Source: Blastobasis lacticolella (taxonomy: Eukaryota; Arthropoda; Insecta; Lepidoptera; Blastobasidae). Taken from it: a DNA stretch of 64,000 bases. Below are positions 10,020 through 21,344 of the stretch, piece after piece (positions within the stretch are counted from its first letter, which is position 1; the number at the start of each line of letters is the position of its first letter). The notes under the pieces are model-generated. The model worked only from the letters and a program-made list of their open reading frames with translations. It searched no databases and had not been told where the DNA came from. The stretch is from positions 13,224,001-13,288,000 of the forward strand of contig LR990064.1 in assembly GCA_905147135.1 (NCBI GenBank), read 5' to 3'. The translations under genes and the position numbers were made by a program.

Positions 10020-12797
10020 GCTCTTTAAACTAGATTTTAAGACAAAAGAAAAGCCCAAGAATTGTTTACGATTAATTCATCAAAATATACAAGGATTTTC
10101 TGGCAAAGAACATGAAATAGAATTATATTTAAAGAAAACTCCTGTAGAAGTTTAATGTTTAACTGAGCACTGGCTGAGAGAATCTGAGATGTCATTTAAT
10201 TTATCTAACTATAATATAATTAGTTGTTTTAATCGGAAATCTATTTCCCGTGGTGGTTCATTAATTGCAGTACGGCAAAATATTAAATCCCAAAATATAA
10301 AATTAGGCCACCATACAACGAAAACTTTGAGATTTTTGAAAAAACTATGGAACAAGTTTTAGAAAGACTTTGTACGTGTAAAAAAAAGGTAATCGTTTGT
10401 GGAGGACTTTAACATTAATTTACTAGAAAAAACAACGTTTATTAAGAGAATAATAAGCTTATTTCGGAGTTTTAATCTTAATTATGTATTTTTATAGCCG
10501 ACACGATGCACAGAATCATCAGCGACTTGCATCGACAATGCGTTCTGCTGTTGCGAGGTCAACAAAAAGGCTATTATAAATTTTACAAGATCTGACCATA
10601 GTGGACAATTCCTTGTTTTTGATTTTACTGAACAATGTAATATCAATGAAATAATTACAAGACCAATTACTCAAAGGAGAATTGAACACTTCAAACAAGC
10701 CTTATCGGAGACCGTTGCCGGCCTTTCTCTTGATTCTCATGACCCAAACATTCTATTTTCTGATATGTTCAATTCTGTTAATAATGTTTATCAAAGTGAT
10801 TTTACGCAAAATACATTAAAAAGTAACTGTAAATCTAAATTTAGTGATTGGGTTACTTTAGGTATCCGCAAAAGCAGAGATAGAATGTTTGAACTATACG
10901 GTCAGCGAGCTTATTGCCATGATAAAGATTTTGTAAAATATGTCAAAAAATATTCAAAAACGTTTATAAAAGTTTGTCTAATGGCAAAATCACAGCATTA
11001 TAAGAAAATTATAAGTTCGTCTTCAAACAAGGCTAAGACTGTGTGGAATGTAATAAATAAGGAGGACGGGAAAACAAAGCCTCGTGATACAAATTATGAA
11101 ATCAAAACAGAAACCGGAACTAGTACCGCAAATAAAGAAGTGGCAGAGTTATTCCAAACATTTTTTACCGAAATACCGATTAAAACTACCTAACCACTGC
11201 TAAACTCGTGCCCAATTAGTGCAGAAAACTTGTTAAAAGAAAATATAGGTGCTTGTGAAAATGACTTTTGTTATTCCGAAGTAGATGCTAAAACTTTCAT
11301 TAAAGCTTTTAAAAGCATTAAGTTAAAAAATACGGAAGATATTTGGGGAATGTCAGTTAGAGTTATAAGTAATGTTGTTGATATTTTAGCACCGTATTAA
11401 GTTTTAATGCTTGCGTCGAAGTAGGGGTTTTTCCCAACCTCATGAAAATCAGTAAAGTGGTACCATTATTCAAATCAGGTTGTAAAAATAGTTTGAATAA
11501 TTTTAGAACAGTGTCCATCCTGCCCGTTTTCAGTAAAATCTTTGAAAAAATCATGTTAAGTCAAATTATTGTGCACTAACAGTAATAAATTATTTCATCA
11601 ACAACAGTATGGCTTTACGAAAGGCCGCAATACTACCGAAGCTGGTATTAGCCTCATTCAACAAATTTTTGGCGCACGGGAAGAACATCATAAACAATAG
11701 GTGCTTTTTGCGATTTGTCTAAAGCATTTGAGTGTGTAAATCATTCAACACTATTACTAAAATTAAAACATTACGGTGTTACACGTGATAGTCTTGAAAT
11801 GATGAAATCATACTTAGAAGGTAGAGTTCAAAAAGTAAATATAAATGGCAAGTTATCTGCGGGTGGGGAAGTGAGCATTCGAGTGCCACAAGGATCTATA
11901 TTAGGGCCGTTTCTCTTTCTTGTATATATAAATGACCTTCCATACATGGGGCAGAGTTACTTCAGTAATATATAAATAATAGGAAAAATAATAATATAGA
12001 CGAAGTAAACTGTGTTCTTCAGAATGTGCTTCATTGGTTTACGATTAATAACTTAGTCTTAAACTCTAAAAAAACAAAATGCTTTCATTTTTGCCTCCCT
12101 AATGTACAAAGTAATCAATGTAATGTTATATTAGATAAAACGCAACTTGAGTTGGTAGAGAAAACTACTTTCTTAGGCGTTAATATAGATTCAAAAATTC
12201 AATGGGGCTCACATATTGAATCATTGACTAGTAGGTTAAGTTCGGCTGCATTTGCCGTGTGGCGAATAAGGAGGCTAACGGATGTGAATACAGCTAGATT
12301 AGTTTATTATAGTTATTTTCATAGTAGTATGTCATACGGCATCATACTTTGGGGCAAGTGTGCTGATAGTGACATCATTTTCAAACTACAAAAGCGAGCT
12401 GTAAGAGCAATATATGGATTACGTCGACGTGATTCGCTCAAAGAATTGTTTAAAGAAATTGATGTATTGACTTTCTCAAGTCAATATATATTTGATAATA
12501 TTATGTATGTTAGAAAGCATATTACCCAATTTGCTAAAAATACTGATTCATAATGTAAATTTAAGAAACAAAAATAAACTGGTTACACCTTTGTTCAGAC
12601 TTAGTAAAGTAAATTCATCTTTCGTGGGTAACTGTATAAGATTTTATAATCATATTCCTGAATGTATTATTAATTTGCCTGAATCACAATTTGAAGAAAA
12701 GGTGAAAACAACTTTAATGAAAATAGCCTATTATAAAATTGATGAATATATTAATGACAAAAATGTATGGTGTACTACTGTATGGTCTTCAAAATAG
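10020..12797 (+). pseudogene. Decayed LINE endonuclease/reverse transcriptase
   Basis: Reading from the endonuclease start (LRLIHQNIQGF) through PLFKSGCKNSLNNFRTVS, motif A LSKAFECVNHSTLL and motif B VPQGSILGPFLFLVYINDLP, the frame is broken repeatedly. The catalytic YADD box is missing because sequence is lost near 11960-12000. The thumb and C-terminal region remain (KTTFLGVNIDSKIQWGSHI, KLQKRAVRAIYGLRRRD). This copy cannot be active. Confidence 0.8.
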
Positions 12798-13049
12798 AAA
12801 GTTATTTATAAATTCACAATTTTGTAAATTGGGTGAGGATGATTTGATGTGGAATGGTCATTGAATGGCAAATATTTTTTAAATGTGTACGGCATTGGCA
12901 GCGCATGCTCACTTAAAAGTCTGCCTGGTGGTGGCGTGGGGGTCGGGTCGCTCTCTTCCCTCAAATATGGTTGAATTGGACGACGGCTGGGCCCTGCGTC
13001 ATGCTCGTGAACGGGTGCTGCCTTGGTGGACTGGCCTGCTTTTGCTGTG

Positions 13050-13580
13050 AAATCTTTATTTTTATTTTTAGTTCGTATGTCATATATAGATTTGTATAGG
13101 TTCACATCATATTCCAATCAAGACAGGCTCACTCAAATGAAATTGACAAATGTATCAATGCAAGGTAATCATATTTAAATGTACCTGTGGGTTTCTTGCC
13201 GTTTCTTTTTCCCACAGATGGTCATTTTCCTAACTGAAGCGGCATACTGACAGACAGACGACATTCTTTTTACCTATTTGTTCCGAGCTCAGGGGGCGAC
13301 GTGGGTAGGCCGGCTGGTGCGTGCGGGTGTGAGCACCGGCGGGCTGCCTAGGGCCGGGCGCGCGCCGCACATGATTCGCCTAGGCCGTTATGTGCGTGGC
13401 GCGTATCGGTGCCCGGTGTCTCGCCGGAGTAAGCCCTCGTACGCGCTGATCGGTCTGCATGCGTCGCCCCCTACCTGGATGAGCTCGCTTAACTTCCCTT
13501 TGTTTTCCGTTAGATTTTTGACTTTTGAAAAGAGATTAATTAACGTAATCCTAATTCAATAAATACTTTTTCATTTTCAT
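13050..13580 (+). repeat. GC-rich module, copy 1 (3' end of the LINE)
   Basis: An AT-rich leader with TCAAGACAGGCTCACTCAAA is followed by a GC-rich block of about 230 bp that is open in one frame, then TTAATTAACGTAATCC, AATAAATAC and a TTTTCA-type tail. Copies 2 and 3 lie near 54 kb and share the 3' end but differ in where their 5' ends start. That is the pattern expected of a LINE 3' terminus. Confidence 0.7.
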
Positions 13581-14333
13581 TTGGCTTATGAAGTACGCTG
13601 ACAATGTATTGGTTAACAAGCTTAGGCAAGATCTTGAAACCAGAGTAAACACGTGAAAGGATGTGCTAGAAAACGGTGGTTTGAAGATGAATATCGCCAT
13701 AACAGAGTATATAGCCAGCTGCAGCGCGGATCACGACACCATCCGTATAGGTAACGAAGCTATCAATAGAACAGATAAATTCAAATACCTCGGATCCGTG
13801 ATGCACGAGTCCGGCGATATCGGCCCCGATGTCAAATCCCGATCTCTGCTGCTTGGGCCAAATGGCGGGAATTCACAGCAGTCATATGTGACCCTAAAAT
13901 CCCTGTAAAGCTCAAATAGCTCATATACAAGAGTATAATTAGACCGGTGATGCTCTATGGCTGCGAGACATGGCCAGCGCTGACGAAACACGTTCGCGAA
14001 TTCCACGTCAACGAAATGAAAATGCTGCGCTGGATGTGCGGAGTTACGCGACTCGATCGAGTACGTAACGAGGCAGCCTTGGTGTGCGGGATATCGCAGA
14101 TAAGATGGAGGAAGCTCGTCTGCGGTGGTTTGGTCTCAGGGATACGTAGGAAATAGGTGCCTGAATCTGCCCAAGAAGTGGGCGGCCCAAGAAGCGATGA
14201 ATTGACATCGCTGAGTCCAATGCGAGCGCCAACGGCTTACGACAAGGGGATGCCGAAGACCGGGCAAAGTGGAGAAGATTGAGTAGGAAAGCGGACCCTG
14301 GCAGAGGCCGGGATAAGTGCTAGGACGATGATG
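13581..14333 (+). mobile_element. RTE-2, 3' part (decayed)
   Basis: The translation resumes at the catalytic motif C region, here MKYADNVLV (an FADD-type box degraded to YADN). It continues with GGLKMNIAITEY, FKYLGSVMHESG, MLYGCETWP and MLRWMCGVTRLDRVRNEA, with stops and frameshifts. The element ends in GGACGATGATGAT at 14333, the (GAT)n tail typical of the family. It directly follows the LINE insertion at 9640-13580. Confidence 0.82.
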
Positions 14334-14745
14334 ATCCGTCTATCTGTAGCTCCCGAACGGATGTACCAATTTTAATGCAATTTTCTGTATTTGAAAGGCC
14401 TTTTAATCTAAATTATTCTTAAGTTTATTTAATCGAAATCGGTTCAGTAGTTTAGAAGATATTTGACTATGAGTAGACTTAGTACGATGTATTTGTTCCC
14501 CCTGTGTCGGTAGATCATGTACATCTTTGACTTGCGATATCTCGCAAGGTATACCATTTTCGACATTTTTGAACATAGTGATCGATAGATATTAAAGTTT
14601 CCTATCGATTGACATAAGTTTTATGAGTAGCCGCAAAATCGATATTTTTTCAAAATGGCGGAAATAGTGTGATGACCGAAATGTACTATGCTATTTATTT
14701 GCCGGGCAATAATAAACTGTAGGTATATAGGAAATATAACTTGAC
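14334..14745 (-). repeat. Host repeat L, second copy (empty RTE-1 site)
   Basis: This minus-strand copy of the repeat split at 4165/6893 reads straight through the RTE-1 target with one copy of a GTTCAAAAATG-like sequence. Its right side abuts the inverted part of the second RTE-1 copy near 14757. Its left side starts exactly where RTE-2 ends. Confidence 0.7.
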
Positions 14746-14756
14746 GCTATTGAAAT

Positions 14757-15180
14757 TGGCCTACTCTCAACTCGTCTCCGCCTCGTTTGCCCAGTTTCGC
14801 GTTGAAATCCCCCATGACAACGGTATAATGTGTCTTGTAGGTATGCATGGCTGTAGAAATATCCTCATGCATAGCCTCCACTTCTTCGTTGGAGTGAGTC
14901 GAAGTCGGTGCGTAGACCTGTATGACCTTCAACGAATACCGCTTGGTAATTCTAAGTATAAGGTACGCTACCCTAGGCGACACACTCTCGATTTTGTCGA
15001 TGTTGTTCACGAGGGATTTGTGAACGAGGAACACGACAACACCTAGGGACAGTTGGTCGCCCTCCCGGAAGTAAAGCAGATTTCCGGACTTTAGGATTAT
15101 CGAGTCCTCCCTTTTTTTCGGACTTCAGATAACCCTATAATATCCCAATGTAATCTGCTTACCACTTCCTCCAGTTCCAC
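14757..15180 (-). mobile_element. RTE-1 copy 2, inverted 5' segment
   Basis: The minus strand encodes the RTE-1 endonuclease N-terminal region (LLYFREGDQ-like start, VFLVHKSLVNN, MGDFNAKLGKRGGDEL). It breaks off near the point matching 4519 of copy 1. It includes 5' sequence missing from copy 1. It lies head-to-head with the 3' segment that begins at about 15181. Confidence 0.82.
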
Positions 15181-16405
15181 GAGCTTCAGACCAATATCGC
15201 TGCTGACCCATGTCTATAAGCTGTTTTCGAGAGTCATTACGAATCGTCTCGCACGCAGGTTTGATGACTTCCAGCCTCCCGAACAAGCCGGATTCCGAAA
15301 AGGTTTTTTTAGTACCATAGACCACATACATACGCTGCGGCAGGTTGTACAGAAGACCGAAGAGTATAACCGGCCATTATGCTTGGCGTTTGTGGACTAT
15401 GAGAAAGCCTTCGATTCGATCGAAACTTGGGCGGTGCTCCAGTCTCTACAGCGGTGCCAAATTGACTATCGATATATAGAAGCACTGAAGTGTTTGTACG
15501 AAAATGCCACTATGTCAGTTCGTCTCCATGACAATACCACAGAACCTATTCAGCTGCAGCGAGGTGTTAGACAAGGTGATGTCATATCACCGAAGTTGTT
15601 CACCGCTGCACTGGAGGATATCTTTAGGCTTCTGGACAGGGACGGACTTGGCATCAATATTAACGGCCAGTACCTCACGCACCTCAGATGTGCTGACGAT
15701 ATCGACGACGACGACGAAACCCTGGAAGACTTGGGCAAAATGCTCGATGACCTATGTAGGGCCTCTCAACAAGTAGGTCTTAAAATGAACATGGACAAGA
15801 CGAAAATTATGTCGAATGTACATGTTGTGCCTACTCCAGCGACAGTTGGAGGCACTCCACTTGAAGTAGTTGTCGACTATACATACCTAGGACAAATAGT
15901 CCAGCTAGGTAGGTCCAATTTCGAGAAAGAGGTCAATCGACGAATCCAACTCGGTTGGGCAGCGTTCGGGAAGCTACGCCACATATTTTCGTCCCAATTA
16001 CCGCAGTGTCTCAAGACGAAGGTCTTTGACCAATGTGTGTTGCCAGTGATGACTTACGGAGCTGAAACGTGGCCACTCACTATGGGCCTTATAAGAAAGC
16101 TCACTGTTACCCAAAGGGAGTTTCTTTGCGCGATCGTGTCAGAAATGAGGAGATCCGCAAGCGAACCAAGGCCACCGACATAGCTCTAAGGATTGCCAGA
16201 CTGAAGTGGCAGTGGGCGACCGAGTAAGTTCTCGAGTGGCGACCACGTACCGGTAGACGCAGCGTGGGTAGGCCTCCTACAAGGTGGACCGACGACCTGG
16301 TAAAGATCGCAGGTACCAGCTGGATGCGGAAAGCACCGGACCGGTCTTTGTGGAGGTCTCTGGGGGAGGCCTATGCCCAGCAGTGGGCGTCTTCTGACTG
16401 ATATG
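15181..16405 (+). mobile_element. RTE-1 copy 2, 3' segment
   Basis: Begins at the position matching 5605 of copy 1 (TTCAGACCAATATCGCTGCT) and runs to the GATGATGATGA tail. The reverse transcriptase is damaged: an expanded T-run near 15305 shifts the frame, motif C reads CADD in place of FADD and is followed by an expanded GAC run, and deletions near 16120 and 16218 remove C-terminal sequence. About 1.09 kb of the internal element is absent between the inverted and direct segments. Confidence 0.85.
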
Positions 16406-16549
16406 ATGATGATGAGTCATCTTAACATGTCACATTACAAAATTAATGAAATGTCAAATTAAAAATTATATTATTATAAAATTAAAATAAATCGATTTCC
16501 GGTCAAGTTTTACTTCCTTCATGTATTTCCATAGAAAACATGGACCTAA

Positions 16550-17837
16550 TAGGTTGGGGAGAAAGTTTCTTTGCATTTTATATGAAAATTCAAAACATTT
16601 TTTAATATAGTTTATTTACATTTAACTGTATATGGGTACCATTTTGATCGATAACTTTTTGCCATCTTATAGGTAGGGACATTATCCCGTTGCTATTGAA
16701 ATTTTGGGTGTTGCTTGCGAATGATCAAAAAACTGCGTCAAGTAGTTTTGGCAGTCCTCTCGTGATGTTAACCTGACTCTGCCTAAAGAATTCTGAACAG
16801 ACCGAAACAGGTGGAAATCTTAAGATACAAGGTCAGGACTATACGGCGGATGCATTAACACCTCCCAGCCAAACTCTCTTAATTTTTGCTGAGTGGTTAA
16901 AGGTGTGTGAGGTCTAGCGTTATCATGATGAAAAATCAACACCCCTTCTGTTGATTAATTCCGGCCGCTTAATCTCAACTTCTTGCTTTAATCTTATCAG
17001 TTGTTCGCAGTAGAGTTCTGAATCGATGGTCCTGCCTGGTGGTAACAACTCATAATGAATAATGCCTTTCCAATCCCACCACACACACAGTATCACCTTG
17101 TTGCGAGTTAACCCGGGTTTCGCTTCACAGTCTGTGAAGCCTGACCGGCCTTTGACCATTACCTTCTTTGTACGTTCTTGTCGTACATGATCCACTTTTC
17201 ATCACCAGATATCAATTTTTTCAAAAATGGTTCGGTTTCATTGCGTCGTAATAAAGAATCACAAATGAGTACACGGTTCATTAGGTTTCTTTCGAGAGCT
17301 CGTGAGGTACCCAAATATCGAGCTTTTTTGTGTACCCAATTTTTCAAATGCGCCAACACTATTTTGTTGTCAATTTCCAGTTCTTCAGCTACGTCGTAAC
17401 TACTGATATGCCGATCTTGCTCCACGTTTTCAAAAATAGCATCCATTTTATCCGTAACAGGGCGACCAGAGCGACGTGCATCTTTGACATCAAAATTTCC
17501 GGATTGAAAACGCTTAAAACAAATTTGTGCTACTCTCACAGACACTGCATTAGGTCCATAAACATCGCAAATATTTTTCGCAGCTTGCGTTGCATTTTTA
17601 CCTTTTTTGTAGTAAAATTTTAAAATGTATCTAATTTCTTCATTAGATTCACTCATCTTGACGGTAAGAAAAACAAATGAAAATCACGCATTTTCATAAT
17701 TTGAATTTGGAATTATCTTCTTTAAAATTTAAACTTTTAAATGATACCAAAACCAGCCAGGTACAAATAGAATAGCCAAAGAGGTTTTATTACAAGTTCA
17801 TACATACTATATGCGAAAAGACTTTTTCCCCAACCTA
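16550..17837 (-). mobile_element. mariner-family transposon, nearly full length, dead
   Basis: Imperfect terminal inverted repeats start AGGTTGGGGAGAAAGT on the left and, in reverse complement, AGGTTGGGGAAAAAGT on the right, with TA dinucleotides at both borders. The length of about 1.29 kb is normal for mariner. The transposase is encoded on the minus strand but is broken. It sits in the intron after the I29 exon. Confidence 0.88.
16640..17656 (-). pseudogene. mariner transposase pseudogene (D,D34D type)
   Basis: The start MSESNEEIRYILKFYYKKGK begins the N-terminal helix-turn-helix region, then GRPVTDKMD, then the catalytic region: first Asp in ISGDEKWIMYD, second Asp in VWWDWKG, third Asp in HHDNARPHT followed by PPYSPDL. 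A stop follows NVQRR near 17159. At least two frameshifts occur, one before LTRNKVILCVWWD and one before the HHDNARPH block, and a later TAA follows PDL. The mariner subfamily was not determined. Confidence 0.85.
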
Positions 17838-17900
17838 ATATAACCGCGACCGTCAACTATATAGGCACTTCTCAAAAAAACATAGGCATTATATACTCAC

Positions 17901-18246
17901 AATTCATTCGATTAGAAAATCTTAGTATCGATTTCCAGGGCGAGTAGAGATCGTCACGAAACCACTTATGCAAGTCGGACTGCTTGTCGATTCCAACCCA
18001 CGGCAGTCCCAACTCCATATGCCAATAGGAATTAAACGCGTTTATCTCTTGCAAATTCTTGACAAAAGTCTCAAAGTGCCGTTGTCTGTCGAGCTCAGTT
18101 GGGTATGTCTTGTTGTATTTGTCTACGAATTCATCGAACAACTGTGGGGCATCTTCTACGTCGTACCACGGCACTTCCGAAGGCCAGCCATGTGGCGCAG
18201 GCGCTGCCGCCGACATAGCAAGAGCTATGACGTATAATCTCTTCAT
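17901..18246 (-). CDS. I29 cathepsin-propeptide inhibitor domain gene, exon 1
   Basis: The ATG at 18246-18244 has a good context (CAAAAATGA). It encodes a signal peptide (MKRLYVIALAMSAAA) followed by a cathepsin propeptide inhibitor domain: APQLFDEFVDKYNKTY, an ERFNIN-like helix (DRQRHFETFVKNLQEIN) and a GNFD-like GIDKQSDL. Such domains either keep papain-family proteases inactive or, as stand-alone proteins (BCPI/crammer type), inhibit cathepsin L-like enzymes. After 115 codons plus one base there is a consensus donor ATT|GTGAGT at 17900, so the reading beyond it is intron. No downstream exon or protease catalytic domain is seen in the window; a mariner copy occupies the intron, and retrotransposon sequence follows. 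It may be a stand-alone inhibitor, the start of a larger protease gene, or a disrupted gene. Confidence 0.72.
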
Positions 18247-18273
18247 TTTTGAAGGATTGTTCAACAACGCCTA

Positions 18274-18320
18274 CCTGAAATGCGCCGCAGTTATAGCCCT
18301 CCACACTTATATGGTATAAA
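18274..18320 (-). promoter_or_regulatory. TATA-like promoter of the I29 gene
   Basis: On the minus strand TATACC and CATATAAG motifs lie at 18320-18306. A TTCAGGT initiator-like sequence lies about 35 nt downstream of the TATAAG (A near 18276). This would give a leader of about 30 nt before the ATG at 18246. Confidence 0.4.
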
Positions 18321-18377
18321 CCATTAGTTGGTGAGCATTAAATTAACCATGAATACTATTAATTTACAGCGTGACTA

Positions 18378-19385
18378 ATAATCTATGTGGATATATACGA
18401 ATGGCAATGTATTCATAATTTTGCGGTTCCGTTGGCAAATGTCGTAAGTTTGCAAGTGATAATCCATCTTCAACCGTTGAGGAACTGATATGGTGTTGTG
18501 GAGAGGGTGTTTTTCATCTATTTCTTGCTTGTGCTTTTTTATTGCGCCCCACTTCTCTACGCACGTCCGGAGGTGCAATACCTGCTAGTGGATACAGCTT
18601 CTTAACCGGTGTACATTTGAGACAACTGTAACTATTTGGATTGTTTTTTTGAGAGCAGTATCCACCAGCTCTGCGTGAGACGACCGGTTTCAGACGTGGT
18701 AGACAAATTCGCCGACAGATAAGCATAGAGCAAGACCGTTTGTACGGAGTATTTTCGAGGTGGCCCCCCATTTGGGCGATAGGAGCCGAGGAATTTGTAT
18801 GTCAGTGCCCGATCTACAATTACCCTTAGATACTTTTGAAGACTATTATATGCAATTGGTACACCATATCATGAGATAATTAAACTACGTCGGGCCAATC
18901 CGCTGCGCATGCAGATGAAAGGCGCATGATTGTGTTTTAGAAGGACTTGTAGGTGCTTAAAGCAGCCAGCGCTGCTGACATATTAAACTCCCATTGCTCA
19001 AATGTCTCAGTCTATGTAGCAAGGGCGATTGAGGTCATCGGCGTACAACTTTTTTTACAGCGTAGATTTACGGCGTTAACAAAAGAAGTATTTGGCGATA
19101 ATGGCTGGTCATTCGTATAAATATTAAAAAGCGTGGGACCAAGAATGCTACCTTGTGGTAACCTATTTTTTTGGGAGCGCCACCTACTTCTATCGGAGAC
19201 CATGAATACTTGTAATCGTCGATTGTATAACAGTTCACTCAGAATGCGTACAAATTTAGCATCACCTGTTAGATCCCAAATTTTTTGCAACCATCTCTTC
19301 AATTTGACTATGTCATAAGCCGTAGTTAAATCCACAAATGTCAAGTTGCTGAAGGATATAATCAAAATTCAGCTCAATTGCTTCA
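18378..19385 (-). pseudogene. Decayed Jockey-like LINE reverse transcriptase
   Basis: The minus strand translates to RT motif A (FVDLTTAYDIVK), motif B (RLPQGSILGPTLFNIYTNDQP), a corrupted YADD box (FVNAVNL), then C-terminal pieces YPLAGIAPPDVRREVG and KHPLHNTISVPQRLK. Frameshifts and stops interrupt it throughout. It begins only about 130 bp upstream of the I29 gene on the same strand. Confidence 0.72.
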
Positions 19386-19634
19386 ATTATGAAGCGATTA
19401 GGCGATTGAGCGAGGGGGTGATTCGTGTACCTATTGCAACGTCGGGTATGTGGAAAATTCAGCTATACTTACTTATGCAGATTTAGTTTTTTAACGAAAT
19501 AAAAGCCCTGCGTATTTTTCTAATCTATCTAATTTATTGTTTTCAAAAACGTTTCAGGGTGTATTGCTAAAATATACTAGCAGAGATGAAATTACAAATA
19601 TCCCATTTTAACAAAATTATAGGTCCTAAAATAA

Positions 19635-20880
19635 AGATTTTAATTTTCGCTTATTATTATTTATTTAACAGTTTATTGTTCACAAGACAGAGCATACATT
19701 TATATAACAGAAGATAAAGACACAACACGCACTGCTTATCTCTAGAAAAAAATCTCTTCCAGCAGGCCTACCAGAGAGAGAGATGTTATAGTAGACGCCG
19801 ATAAGACGTGCACAATAACCAAAAAATATATATATACATATTATACCTTAATATACCAACATACATATATATTAGTATAAACTACATACAATATATAAGT
19901 CTTAATACATACCTATACTATTATAAATATACTAAAGGCACTATAACACATTCAGGCACATAATGTTAGGTAATGTTCTTTTACACGCTTCTTAAATGTG
20001 AAAATTGTCTGACTGTCACGCACTTCGTGCGGAAGAGAGTTCCAGAGTATTGCAGCATGAACAGTGAAGGAGTAGGAAAAGAAATCGGAATGGTGGATAG
20101 GGATCGCCAGCGAAGCTCTTACACTGGACCGACAATGCTTGTCGAGCGGACGGGAGAAGTAAACCGTTCACGGAGATATGAGGGAGCAGAGAGGATATTA
20201 TAGAGTGTGGACAGGATACGAGCATTCCTACGCAAGCGGATGGGGAGCCATTTAAGCCGGGATCGATAGCTAGATACATGGTCATATTTTCGCAAACCAA
20301 AAATGAATCGTATGCATAAATTTTGCATTTTGTTTAGAAGCTCCTCAGTTGCATCTAAATAACAGGAATCTGCGTAATCAAGGAGAAGAGGAAGAAGTGT
20401 TTGAGCAAGTGATATTTTGGTTTTCAGAGGTAAGAAACGTTGGAGACCTTTGACTGATTGAAATGAGAAATACATTTTTCTGCTGACCTCATTGACGTGA
20501 GGCAACCAAGACAAATTAGAATCTAAAATCAATCCAAGATTCTTAGCAGATTTGCTAAGTGGAATTAGGGTATTGTCATACATAATTTGAGGAACCGCAG
20601 TTACAGAATTAAACATCCTACGCATGTATGGACTACCTATGACTAGAACCTGCGACTTGTTCGGATTAATCAATAGACCGAAAGATTAAGCCCAAGAACA
20701 TATATTTTCCAAGTCGTTATTTAGTCGATCAAATGCCTCCCTGTATTCCGAAATTTTGAAATGGCGGTAAATTTGCAAGTCGTCTGCGTAGAGATGGTAT
20801 TTAGAGGAGATGACTAAAGTAACAGTATTTATGAATATTGAAAATAGGAGAGGAGATTTATAGATTATCATATATATATT
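19635..20880 (-). pseudogene. Decayed CR1-like LINE, RT and 3' end
   Basis: The minus strand gives HLYADDLQIY (catalytic YADD), then a long intact stretch with KNLGLILDSNLSWLPHV, RMFNSVTAVPQ and LCIRFIFGLRKYDHV, and a C-terminal NSLPHEVRDSQTIFTFK region with frame breaks. The 3' end is a short AT-rich repeat near 19635-19670. The RT N-terminal part is missing. Confidence 0.78.
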
Positions 20881-20959
20881 TTTGTGGTAGTGCCTACAGA
20901 ACCCTGTCTGAGCGAGTTCAACTTACACTTCGATGATGTTTATTGCTATTGCCTAATAT

Positions 20960-20998
20960 CTTTTATTCATTCGCAAGCAACACCCAAAATTTCAAAGC
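20960..20998 (+). mobile_element. Tiny mariner fragment
   Basis: About 33 bp (CATTCGCAAGCAACACCCAA and following bases) match the 3' transposase region of the mariner at 16550-17837, in the opposite orientation. No terminal repeats are seen. Confidence 0.5.
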
Positions 20999-21133
20999 AA
21001 TCTTGATTACGATGTTTAATTAATTCTGGCCACGTGTATATGATTTGTGACGATAGCCGTAGTAGTACTATGATTTAGCTGACGTCCAAATATTTTAGTC
21101 TGTATTTCAAACGTAGTTTGAATGAGCGGGATT

Positions 21134-21294
21134 AGGGGATCTAAAAAGACCACATTCGGGTTTCATAAATGACATTACAATTCAAAATGGCGCACTTAGT
21201 TCCAGTATTGGCCACCGGATCAGATAAGTTTGTAGTTTGGCACTCTTATATGAATCATAATATGAGACGCTAATGTGGTCGTTTTAGACCCTCT
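21134..21294. mobile_element. About 160-bp inverted-repeat element
   Basis: Left AGGGGATCTAAAAAGACCAC and right, in reverse complement, AGAGGGTCTAAAACGACCAC pair imperfectly for about 35 bp, including ACATT and TCATA steps. No coding capacity. Confidence 0.5.
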
Positions 21295-21344
21295 GAAGTG
21301 AGTAATAATGACAGCTGTCAATTGACGACAATTGAGTGCAACGG

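Larger units (their letters stand above)
9640..13580 (+). mobile_element. CR1/Jockey-superfamily LINE inserted into RTE-2
   Basis: This insert separates the two halves of RTE-2 exactly between its motif B and motif C regions. Both borders carry TTGGC (9635-9639 and 13581-13585), a possible short target-site duplication or microhomology. It contains a C-terminal ORF1 fragment (ITRNDIVESFQKIQ, later FDINKFVGN, resembling the SGNH-like domain of some LINE ORF1 proteins), an endonuclease (NIQGFSGKEHEIE, CLTEHWLRE), a reverse transcriptase, and a GC-rich 3' segment. It ends in AATAAATAC followed by TTTTCA repeats. All frames are broken. Confidence 0.7.
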
